A stretch of 64,000 nucleotides of DNA from contig CM043947.1 in the NCBI GenBank assembly GCA_014529385.2, positions 99,296,036 to 99,360,035 on the forward strand. Direction: 5' to 3'. The notes beneath the pieces are model-generated. The model worked only from the letters and a program-made list of their open reading frames with translations. It did not search any database and was not told the origin of the DNA. Position numbers and translations under genes: made by a program. This document shows positions 22,722-32,279 of the stretch, in pieces. The stretch comes from Adiantum capillus-veneris. Lineage: Eukaryota > Streptophyta > Polypodiopsida > Polypodiales > Pteridaceae. Position 1 is the first letter of the stretch, and every line of letters begins with the position of its first letter.

Positions 22722-23054
22722 CTAGAATAGTTTTCTGCCAGGAGTTTTCCTGTCCCTAGGGGTTGGTGCTTTTGCAGTGGGCTCTTTTGTCCTGGGAGAT
22801 TTTCTTGTGGGCTCTTTGGCAGGAGGGCTTGAGGGCTGCTTCCTCTTTCTCTTATCATCCATCTCTTCACTTGCCTTTTCCTGCTCACCACTCTCTTCTT
22901 CCTCTTCACTTCCCTTTTCCTCTTCTAGTTTTGCTTTCCCCTTTGCCTTTTCTAGCTTTGCTTTCCCCTTCTCTTCAACATCATCATCTTTAAATACCTC
23001 TTGCAGTTGTCCATTTGCTTCAATCATATACTTGATAATCTTTGCTCTTGTCAA
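22722..23054 (-). CDS. Lys/Glu-rich ORF downstream of the H3-Ulp1 gene
   Basis: About 110 codons in the same direction as the H3-Ulp1 gene and starting about 110 bases after its stop. Composition is strongly biased: repeats of KAKLEKAKGK type, an acidic run (EEEEESGEQEK) and a basic end with KRKRKQ and PRTKEPTAKAP, which resemble nuclear-localisation or histone-tail-like sequence. There is no ATG in good position. It may be an alternative last exon of the H3-Ulp1 gene, a decayed small gene or a chance frame in a purine-rich region. I could not find a clean in-frame splice to the gene upstream. Confidence 0.35.
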   Translation of the reverse strand: MTRAKIIKYMIEANGQLQEVFKDDDVEEKGKAKLEKAKGKAKLEEEKGSEEEEESGEQEKASEEMDDKRKRKQPSSPPAKEPTRKSPRTKEPTAKAPTPRDRKTPGRKLF

Positions 23055-23165
23055 CCATACATGGTTTTCACTATATCACTCTCTGTTGATCTATACAAGG
23101 CAATAGAAAGCAAGTTTTAGGAACAATAAAATGAGAAAAAATACAGCTGGCAAATATGAAATATG

Positions 23166-24800
23166 CTATACTTCTATATTCTGATTGTCATTGCAGTATA
23201 TGAAGTCCAAGAGGAGCTTGGCATTTGTCACTACCCTCCATCCACATGAATGGCTTTCAGGCTGGATTGGAACCTGCAACTCATTACATGTATTTATGGG
23301 AAAAAATATTTGAGGATAATCCATTGAAGTGAACAAAGCATACAGAATTCCAACCTTCACAACTAAAAATTGGATTTCAGTCAGCATCTTTGGCATGGGT
23401 GGACAATTCTCCAGTGTCTCTATAAATCTTGTAGCAGCACTGTCCAAAATTCTTTATTAAAAGTATGTGCTTGAGGTTCTGCTTGTGGTTTACAAAATGT
23501 GTCTGCTACTATACTTACAATTTTGCTTGACCATGTACTCCAGAAAGAGAATTGACAAAGTAGCATTTTCTTTTCACAATATCAATTGCAATTAAACTCC
23601 AATGTGAGCTATAAAAACAAGCCTCAGTTAGCCTTCTAACATGAATTAGTAAATTCTCTTCACAAGGTGTAGGTAGGAAACTTACCTCTCATGATAAGGA
23701 ATCAAGAAAATTTCACAGATTTCCAAGTCCACATGAATCAACCACTTTGTGAGCTCTCTAATATTTGTCTCTGTCCTGAGAAAGTGGGAGATAGAAGGGT
23801 CTAAAAATTCCACCTTTTGTTGAAGGTCTGGCTCATATGTATGCATCATTAACCTGGTACAAGATATTGTTATATAAAGAGTTCTTGCTATAAACAAAAA
23901 TACATAGGAAAACAAAAACAACCTGAGGCATGTGATAAGGAGTGGAGAATTCATCTCCTTGGTCCAGTCCTTGAGAATTTCCAAGGTCTCAGAGTCAAGT
24001 GAATTGTAATCCTCCCTAGGATCCTCCTCACTGAATAGAGCGACAACAAAACCAGTAGGATTGACACTCCTCAAGAGGGGCACTAGCTGAGGTTCCAACA
24101 GGTCAAGCTCCTTTCTCTCTGCAATTCCCTTGTCTTCCTTTGCTCTCTTTTTCCTTTCCTTTTCCTCTTCTTCAGTAATATCAACTACTCCTACTTCAGG
24201 CTCCTTAGGCTTCCTCCATGGAGGAATGTTGAGAATATTAAAGGCCTTAATATCATGCATAGGGACAGGCTCCAACATTCTTGAAAACCTGTATCTCAGC
24301 CTCCTGAGAGTGATCATGTCTTTGTCCATCAAAGTAACCCTATGGGCATGAGCTGCACAGATATAGGCATCTTGGAAAAGCTCAATCATAAAGTCCTCAG
24401 AAGCCTCCTGGATACATGCCAATGCAGTTCTAGTCCACCTCATGTCAATCTTGTACTCCTCTGCAACTTGTCTGCATAGTCTTTGGAAGGGTAGTTTGGG
24501 AATTGCAAGATTGATGGCCTTTATGGCCTTCCTTATCTCTCTTAGACATTTGGACCCCTGCTTGAACTTTCTCTTTGTAAGGAGAGGCTTAAGCTGCAGT
24601 GGCTTGGAAGCTTTCCTCTGATGTGTAGTTTTTATTTTGCTTGGTTGAGGGTTAGGTGTGCTTGGTTTAGGGTCCTTCCTCTGAGATGTGCTCTTCTTTG
24701 GTTTGGAAGTACCAGCTGAAGCTTTGCTAGGCTGAGCTTCTTCTTCATCTTTGGATAGAAGCTTATCAACCTTCCTTGCAGTCTTCTTAGTCCTTGCCAT
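23166..24800 (-). CDS. Histone H3-fold / Ulp1 (C48) protease fusion
   Basis: Four exons (24800-23923, 23853-23686, 23608-23519, 23439-23166) with GT..AG introns give an uninterrupted 469-residue protein. Residues 1-10, MARTKKTARK, differ from the histone H3 N-terminus at one position. A Lys/Ser/Pro tail runs to about 80. Residues 85-170 are an H3 fold: LREIRK, PKLPFQRLCRQVAEEY, loop DMRWTRTA, IQEASEDFMIELFQDAYICA, HAHRVTLMDKD and RRLR. An acidic/basic linker follows. Residues 294-469 are Ulp1-like: His351 in SHWSLIAID, Asn368 in YFVNSLSG, Gln438 and Cys444 in PIQPESHSCGW. Spacings His-Asn 17 and Gln-Cys 6 equal those of yeast Ulp1, where the second residue is Asp. Ulp1 enzymes cut SUMO-type conjugates. 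Nuclear location is likely. Activity is uncertain. Confidence 0.85.
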
Positions 24801-24960
24801 CTTCAAAAGGGATAGGAATGATTGTTACACAACAAACATTAGTAAAAAAAGTAAACGATGTATATTTAATTTTTATTATTACTTTATCAAAGTAAACTCC
24901 TCCTTTTCGACATAGTGGCACACATTTCCATACAAAGTGGAACACATTGCGGTGACACCA

Positions 24961-25317
24961 CGTACGCGAAATCACAAAGGGACCAATGTCCTCACACTTA
25001 CGATGATCGCGCACGGGGTGACGGAGCGGTACACAGAGGCGGTGACACTCCGTACGCAAAATTGCGAAGGGAGCACAGTCCTCTCACTTACCAATATCGC
25101 GCACGGGGTGACGGGAGTCCCAAGCGGTGAAAACCTCTTAAACCTCTTGAGACACATATTGTATGCATGGTGAAAATAGTGGCACACATTGCGGTACACA
25201 TCGTAAACATGATCACACTTGTGGACATAGTGGAACACATTGCTTTGAAACTCCGTACGCGAAATGACAAAGGAGGCAAAGTCTTCTCACTTACGAATAT
25301 CGCGCACGGGGTGACGG
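24961..25317. promoter_or_regulatory. Divergent intergenic region with three 64-bp repeats
   Basis: Units at 24961-25024, 25051-25114 and 25254-25317 each start CGTACGC and end ATCGCGCACGGGGTGACGG (one diverged just before that end), with CTTACGA-like sequence inside. Smaller copies of ATAGTGGNACACATTGC precede units one and three and recur near 25170. The array lies between the starts of the H3-Ulp1 gene (24800, leftward) and gene D (25906, rightward). It is markedly GC-richer than its surroundings. A shared promoter or transposase-binding role is inferred from position only. Confidence 0.65.
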
Positions 25318-25905
25318 TCAAAGCGCTCAAAGTTTTGGGTTGTGGAAGTGCGAGAACCGGGTAAAACCTCCTTCAAAATGCGCTTAGTTTGGGCTCTAAG
25401 GAGGTTTATATAGGGTGCATGGCGCAAGTCCCTAGGCGCATAAAAACTAGCCGTTGGACCAAACTTCGAGGCGGCAACCGATTTGCACACCCCCCGAGGC
25501 GGCGTTTTTGGCCATAAAAGGAACCTACCCAACCCGTTTTTTCGCTTATTGTCATTCACAAGTCTTCGAAATTAAGCCTCCAACCCTCCAAGCGACACAC
25601 CGCGACACCCGTGCGCGATTTTGGGAGACGTCGACCTCTTCCTAGCAATAGGAAATCGCGTACCAAGTGTCACTCCGTGCGCGTAGTTAGTGAGTGCCGA
25701 GTTTCTCTTAACCCCTCACAGTTCGCATAGCAAGTGACAAACTTAGCATGTCACAATTTTATGTAATTCTTTTTTGCTTGCGCTTAATTTGCTTGACAAT
25801 TTTATGCTTTTAATTTTTTTGTAGACTTGATATAAAGAAGGGTGGTTAATGTCTTGATAGAATTCTCTTTTCTCTTTTTCAGCTGAGCATTTGTGGATTG
25901 TCATA
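25318..25905. other. Leader region of gene D, no coding seen
   Basis: The stretch is moderately GC-rich to about 25700 (CGCGATTTT, GTGCGCG motifs), then AT-rich with a polypyrimidine tract TTCTCTTTTTCAG ending at 25882. That could be the acceptor of a 5' UTR intron just before the ATG at 25906. Confidence 0.4.
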
Positions 25906-27390
25906 ATGGATACAGAGGATATACAAGAGACCGCTGATGACAGGCTGATGTCTTTTCTTTACAAAGTTAATGAACTTACAAGATTTCAAAGTGTCAAACA
26001 GATTTTTAATGCTGCCTTTGATCTTCAAGCACTTGTGGATGGCTTCTCTACACAAATTAATGACTTGAAAGAGATATATACAGAATTGATCAGAGATCAC
26101 AGGCTTGACAATCTTGTTCATTTTGTTGATATATGCAAAGCAGGTAGCTTGTCAAGGACAGGTATTGCAAAGAAGTGGTCAAGCCTTCATCCAGACTGGC
26201 AAAAGATCATAAAGCCTTGCAAATTTCATGGTAATATGCATTGCCAGTTGGTAGATTATGACCTTGGACTTTTCATTTTCTTCAGTGTACTCCCAACACC
26301 AGAGGGCAAAGAGATTCCAAAGCAGATTTCCTAGGCTGAGGAGGACCAGGAGAAAGAGGAAATAGAGATGGAGTTCCATGAAGAGGAAGAGAAGCTACAA
26401 AGCACTGAGATGCTGGACATTGCAAAATTGAAAGCAGAAAACATCACTAAAGTGGAGAATGTTGACATTGAGGATGAAGATGTTGATCCTTTGCATTGCA
26501 CAGCAACATTTCCCACATACAAAGTTAACAAGAAGGAATATGTTTTGTTGAATGACATTCAGCATCTTTTTGATCTAAGGGAAGATTATGCTTTGGCAGT
26601 TTTGGCTGAGTGGGGATCTAATGACATAGGATTTATTGATTACTCACCTTGGCCCTTAGCAGTCTTGGACACAGAGGCAGAAAATTTTATTGACATCTCA
26701 AGTGTTGGAAAGCATGTGCAGGACATTGTTCTGAGATATGAGCAACAGGGTGTACCTTCTGAAGAGGAGTTCAATGAGATCCAGAAATGGCTTAAAATAG
26801 AGCATATGGGAGAGGAAAAGACCAGAGATTATGAAGTAAGGCCAACTAGATCCATTGATATATGGGAACCTGCCTTGTTTGAGGAGGATGAGTCTCCTAA
26901 GGTATGTTAATGACCATTTTGCCGTGTCTTATTAATGTGTTGAACAATTAACCAAGACATATTTTTGCAGATTGAAATACTGGACACAGACAAATTCCTT
27001 GGCAGGGGGAAGGTTTCCAGACCCTTAAATTTAGGAAGGAACCAGAGCTTGGGACACTTTATTGGGAAGCTCAACAAAGAGACTGTCATTATATTCCATA
27101 ACAAGTTTACAAGAGAACCATTGCTGCCAATGCTTGCAATTAAAGCACTTTCAAAGGTTGTTGGTTCATATCAGCTTCCTCCAGGGTTAGAGAAGTTAAT
27201 ATTGGTGGAAAAGGAGGAAGCCATCAGAATTTTTGAATTCTTCCCTGGCCTTACTTGTTCTAGAGCTGGTTATTTTGCATCCTATGTGCTTGCCCACTCT
27301 GGGGACCTCAAGAGACAAATGATAGGCTACAATAAGCAGAAGTTTCTGAAGTTTAGGAGTGAAGTTGATGTACCTTCATCAAAAGACTGA
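25906..27390 (+). pseudogene. Gene D of the TIR element, unknown function
   Basis: Exons 25906-26901 and 26971-27390 (donor AAG/GTATG, acceptor TTTTTGCAG) join in frame to about 471 codons, with one TAG at 26332-26334 that may stand for CAG. The start is MDTEDIQETADDRL. The N-terminal part has helical SVKQIFNAAFDLQALVDG and KKWSSLHPDWQKII. An acidic middle follows the TAG. A conserved-looking block reads FPTYKVNKKEYVLLNDIQHL. The second exon has FLGRGKVSRPLNLGRN and ELFPGL-like hydrophobic segments. I recognise no family. Its stop lies six bases from that of the convergent transposase gene. If the TAG is real, two shorter products are possible. Confidence 0.65.
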
Positions 27391-27396
27391 CTTTGC

Positions 27397-30119
27397 TCAA
27401 ACATGTACTTTGGCCCACTTTCTACCTTGTTTCTCTCTTGTAGCTAGCCATTGTAAGAATTTTTCATTTGCAGATGAACTATTATATGAATTTTGTCTTT
27501 TCTGCTTGTTCCTGTGTAAGGCATTTGCTAAATCTGAGTTCAGTAGTGCTTTCTTTGTCATTTTTGATCTGGTTCTATGCCATATTTGTCTATAGAACCA
27601 TTGGAAAACCTCAAGAAAGCTGTTTGCCTTCACTGCACCTCCTCCGTGTCTTGTATGCTTGAAAAACTTGGTTCTTGCTTGATAATGGGATTTCTCCATG
27701 CCTTGTGTAGACCATATGGACAGGGAGCCCCATCTCTTTACAAACCAGGGAGTGTGATTGTAAATTATATGCTGGCAAAGTAAAAGTGTGTCAATAATTA
27801 GTAAGTATGAGATTAATCATATGCTTCCAAACTAAAAGTATGTACATATTAAAAAGGAATAAAAAACTTACCATGTAATGTGTGAATTCCTGATCCCAAG
27901 CATCTTTCATTGCACTTCTGAAGTTATTGAGCACTTTCTTGAAATTTGGCAGATCATTTTTGCCCCAGGATGTCTTATCACAGTAGGAAGATACTTTGTC
28001 TAGTGATTCCCATACCTCTGCCTTTTTGTTTCTTGATGTACCTTCAAGACCATGATCTTTGATGGCATTGTGGAGAGCTTTCCACTGTTATACTTCACAT
28101 TGGATGAACCTTTCTTGGCATTTACCTTTCCTAGTTTGCCATGAAACCCTAGGAAAGCTCTGGCCTTCACACCACCAACAGATACCTTTCTAGGCACATT
28201 GTTTCCATTTGAAGACCTCTTCAGGTCTGTTTCAATCTTAACCTTACCACTATGAAGGCCAATTTCTGATAAAACCCTTTCAATACATTTGATTGCAGCA
28301 TCTCTAGCTGCTTTTGGCTGTAACTTCTAGGCAAACCCCACATACAGATGTACAATTTTCTCCACAATTCTGCAAAGAGCATGCAGAGTGCATATGTGGA
28401 CATTAGCAAGTGGAATATTTAAAACTGCTTTGAAGTTTGGATCTTGAGTATGCCTATTGGGTGCTTTGTTCCAATTTGCAGGATTACATTCTTTTGCTGA
28501 TGCCATACAATACAGACAAGGGCTCTTTGCCATAGCTCCTTTGGAGACATTGTACATACATTTAAGGGTTTTAAGGTCTCCTCCCATGTGCCATTCCACC
28601 CTGTAACTTCCAAACCCTTCAACTTCAAGCTCTTCCCCTAATTCTTGTGCATTAATGACTTCGGGTATTGTTGTTGATGGAAAACCCAATCCAGAACATC
28701 AAAGTCTTCACTCTCTACTTCAAAAGCACCTAGCCACCAGACATTCTTCTCCGATTGCACGCTAAAGTACTTGGTATCCTTCGGTTTCAATGCTCTGTTC
28801 ATTAAAGTTATGGAAATCCTCTCAATTTTTCTATTCTTAACAATCTCACATTCATCAAGCTTTATCACAAAACTGACAACACCATTTGCTTCTGTATGCT
28901 CCAGCTCATAGAATCTGATCATTTCCTTCTGAAGTGTCTTCAAGTCAAGGAAAATATTATTGAGCTCGTCAAATTGAAGATCCCTCTTTTTACCATGATA
29001 GGTACCATGAATGTGGTGAGGCTCACCCAACATCTCCATTATCCTCTCATTGATCTTTTTCCTTGCCTGCTGCACAATGGATGGCTTTGGAACCAAAGAG
29101 GACCTGACCTTACATTGCTTTAACCTTGACTTCATATTTCTGAACAGCTTGCTATAACCATCTCTGCTAATGCCTACCTTATCCATAGTATATTGCACAT
29201 CCTCCTTGTCCAAGCAAGAGCTCTGCAAAAATCCCTCAATGCACTGCTCCTTTGCCTTTTTAAACTTCTTCTCTGTGAAAATCTTTTTGGCAACCTTGAG
29301 AGGTAAAACATCACAATAATGTTTAGCTGCCATTTCCATGTTTGATGCAGAGTTTGGTTGTAGCAAAGTCCTAAATCAAAAGGTACAAAATTAACTGATT
29401 ATTTTCCAAATGACACCAACAAAATAAACAAACTAAATTAAAGTTAACTGAATATTAATCATTTAATAAAGAACAATAGCATAATAACAATAACATAAGC
29501 ATAATAATGTGGAGCAGAATCATAATACAACTTAACAAAAAGATTAACAACCTAACATAAGCAGAATCATATAAAATAAGCATAAGCAGAATCATATAAA
29601 ATAACAATACCTTGCTGCTGTGATTCTCCTGTTGCAACCTCCTCCACCACGTCTCAAGGCTTCAATGTTCTTTAACTTCTTTTCTCTTTGTCTGTTTCCT
29701 AACATTGTATTCTTGCTTCTAGCTTGTTTGAGCTGAGTTTGTAGCTTTTCGTTGCTCTCTTTACATTCCTCAAGTTGTTGTTTAAGAGTATTTATCATTT
29801 GTTTGGTCAAATGATCTTCTAACTTAAGAATATCTCTCTCTGCCGCAAGACTCTGTGTATAACCCAACAACCCTCTTTGACCATCACCCACAAATTTTAT
29901 CAAAGATGAACAATTTGAGAATGGGGGAGTGCTCTTTGTCATTGGGTCCACTGGATACAATCTTCCATCAGTCCAGAGATCAATGTGATTTTTTTTATCT
30001 TGCCGCATTGCTTCAAATATGGACGAGGACACCTCTGCACATTTGTTTCTCTTGCGCACTGGACAATATTCTTCATTTAGCTCAATGTGTAGATGGTATA
30101 AGCTTCTTCTCTTCCTCAT
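27397..30119 (-). pseudogene. DDE transposase of the TIR element, RAG1/Transib/CMC-like
   Basis: Three exons: 30119-29611, 29370-27872, 27771-27397. Exon 1 holds a Cys/basic start and a coiled coil (LKQQLEECKESNEKLQTQLK). Exon 2 carries a first Asp in VIKLDECEIV (about 28886), YFSVQSEKNVWWLG, a second Asp in WHMGGDLKTLK (28578), then PCLYC 20 and 23 residues on. Exon 3 starts HIIYNH and reaches Glu in STQGMEKSHY (27696), 20 residues after the second His. Asp-Asp is about 103 and Asp-Glu about 260 residues; RAG1 has 108 and 254, with CxxC 19 after the second Asp and HxxxxH ending 20 before the Glu. Frameshifts near 28675 and 28085 and TAG at 28327-28329 (probably from TGG) disable it. Confidence 0.8.
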
Positions 30120-30415
30120 GGAAGTCTGTTAACAGTATTTGTCAGAGATAGTACTATAGGAAAAAGCTGTGTAGATACGAGGAAGAAGACGACACAGAAA
30201 AGGTTTGTTTCAGCTTTTGGAAATTTTGAATTTTGGGCCAGAACTGACATTTTCGTTAGTTTTGGAGGGAGTATTTTTTAGAATACGAAAGATCCTAGAA
30301 AGATTTGACAATGACATGTTTCGGTGGAGGTAAAAAGGACGCAAACTCACCTTTTTACAAACATTTCACTATTTTTTAAATAAAGTATATATTCTCTCTC
30401 TACATATTCTTACAG

Positions 30416-30442
30416 GGCACAAAAGTGACCTCAAAATTCCCC
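30416..30442 (-). repeat. Right terminal inverted repeat
   Basis: Inverted copy of 20694-20720 with one mismatch, followed by TA. The CACTA sequence resumes at about 30445. Confidence 0.9.
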
Positions 30443-30444
30443 TA

Positions 30445-30464
30445 ATGAATGATTATGAATGTTG

Positions 30465-30525
<61 letters not shown>

Positions 30526-30934
30526 TCCTCACAATGTAAAGTACCTCGCATTCTCTAGTCTCGCCCAATCTCCGTACACCTCGGTTCAGAGGTGTACGAA
30601 GATCAGGACCACCGGGTCAAAATCTCGTCTTTATTGGTCAAATCCTATATGGGTAGACACATATGTGCACTCCCAGGTGTACATGGCAATGCATGTAGCA
30701 GGCAAAACCCCTTTGCCTCTTTTAGTTCCATAGTTTCTTCTCTGTCTACGTACCCTATCTCTCGTTCTTTCTCTCTTGATCTTGCTCTCGCTATCTCTCT
30801 TTCTCTCTCGATCTCGCTCTCGCTATCTCTCTTTCTCTCTCTCTCTCTCGATCTCGCTCTTTCTCTATTTTCCTATCTCTCTCTATTTCTCTATTTTCCT
30901 ATTTCTCTGCCATAACTTCTGGAGCTCCACTTCC

Positions 30935-31016
<82 letters not shown>

Positions 31017-31036
31017 CTCTCTTTCTATATCTCTCT

Positions 31037-31131
<95 letters not shown>

Positions 31132-31570
31132 ACCTCTCTCTCTCTCTCGCTCTCTACTTCCCTATCTCTCTAATGATCGAACGAGCGACTGATCTAGGGA
31201 GATCTAGATGCCCACGACTGCGGAGGACTACACACCATCGACAGAGGCTGCATCAGAGGATCTAGCTAGGTCACTTTGGCTCGACATGCACAACGTCCGG
31301 TCATAGTACTGACCATGGAGGAGATCTACCTATCCCAACTAGCTCGTTTAGCCGTTTAGTCCACACCCAGCAATTTAGGATTCCATAATATTTTATCATT
31401 GTCATCTTCTTACTCTGACTTTGTATCAGATCCATCACATTGTAACTTTCTTTTCTCATGTCTCATATATAGGTCACTTTGGCCTTTCGAAGACGTTAAT
31501 ATAGCATTTCATTTCATTTCTCTCTTTAATTTTTTTTTCTTTAGTTTTAATTTCCTAAGCATACATTAAT

Positions 31571-31622
<52 letters not shown>

Positions 31623-31646
31623 GATTACCTACACACACACACACAC

Positions 31647-31728
<82 letters not shown>

Positions 31729-31858
31729 TACACACACACACACATTTATCTCTCTCTCTCTCTTTCCTACACACACACACCGCTCTCTCTCTCTCTATTT
31801 CCTACACACACCTCTCTCTCTCTCTCTCTTTCCTACACACACACACACACACACACAC

Positions 31859-31940
<82 letters not shown>

Positions 31941-32100
31941 TACACACACACACACAATGTAGAGGTAGAGAGAGAGAGAGAGAACAAGAGAGAGGGGTTG
32001 GGGAGGGTGGAGATGGACATAATACCTGCGCAGCAGGTTTCGGCCAAGACCCGAGCAAGCGAAAATGGCCCCTACGCACGGGTTTTGCTGTTTTTTCCCA
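30445..32100. repeat. CACTA right non-coding region rich in TA, CT and CA microsatellites
   Basis: TA repeats occupy about 30468-30525 and 30966-31015. CT repeats occupy 31041-31128, 31573-31620, 31649-31724 and 31861-31936, with CA repeats between. The region lies upstream of TNP2 in its reading direction, where the promoter would be, but I cannot point to one. Long Ser-Leu frames here are artefacts of CT repeats. The non-repeat part at 30530-30730 and 31180-31500 shows nothing recognisable. Confidence 0.8.
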
Positions 32101-32104
32101 ATTT

Positions 32105-32265
32105 TTTTGGCGTCGATATACGCGTCGCTATACGCGTGGCAAATAAAGCCTTTCCACGTGTATATCGACGCACATTGCGACGCATATAGCGACGCCCGCT
32201 AATGTCGTCGATATACCCGTGGAAAGGCATGGCCGTCGATATAGGCGCGTCGATATCTTCATTTA
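32105..32265. promoter_or_regulatory. CACTA subterminal repeat region, right
   Basis: GCGTCGATATACGCGTCGCTAT and related TATCGACGC and TAGCGACGC motifs recur in both orientations up to the terminus, matching those at the left end. CTTTCCACGTG also occurs inverted near 32210. Confidence 0.7.
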
Positions 32266-32276
32266 GTGTTGTAGTG

Positions 32277-32279
32277 GTT
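32277..32279. repeat. Target-site duplication GTT, right copy
   Basis: Pairs with 15352-15354. Confidence 0.95.

Larger units (their letters stand above)
20694..30442. mobile_element. 9.75-kb four-gene TIR element nested in the CACTA
   Basis: The left end (20694-20720) and the inverted right end (30416-30442) agree at 26 of 27 bases, starting GGGGAATTTTGAGGTCA and ending TTTTGTGCC. A shared GTAGAGAGAGA follows further in. Between the ends lie unknown gene A (+), an H3-fold/Ulp1 gene (-), unknown gene D (+) and a DDE transposase (-). The element sits ten bases before the TNP2 start. The transposase spacing points to the RAG1/Transib/CMC group. The short target duplication fits the CMC group better than Transib, but the termini do not begin CAC. 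Confidence 0.85.
15355..32276 (-). mobile_element. CACTA (En/Spm) DNA transposon, 16.9 kb
   Basis: The left end reads CACTACAA and the right end TTGTAGTG, so termini are the CACTACAA type. Both ends carry many short subterminal copies of TATCGACGC and GCGTCGCTAT (15378-15490 and 32108-32262). Flanking GTT is duplicated. On the minus strand lie TNP2 (17436-20684) and a second ORF (16194-17328). A separate 9.75-kb TIR element is nested just upstream of TNP2; without it the CACTA would be about 7.2 kb, a normal size. TNP2 is deleted and full of stops, so this copy cannot move by itself. Confidence 0.95.

Noticed and set aside
23166-24800. H3-like gene as an ordinary host histone or CENH3 gene
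   Set aside because: It carries a protease domain and lies between a matched pair of terminal inverted repeats inside a transposon. Host origin of the fold remains possible.
16194-28330. Reassignment of TAG as a sense codon
   Set aside because: Frameshifts, a deletion in TNP2 and TGA stops in gene A show ordinary decay, and the copia and element C genes read with the standard code.
20690-30446. 30- or 31-bp TIR without target duplication
   Set aside because: The symmetric ATTA/TAAT flanks allow it, but TA duplication with GGGG ends is simpler. The issue is not settled.
30590-31962. Ser-Leu-repeat open frames
   Set aside because: They are translations of CT microsatellites in all frames.
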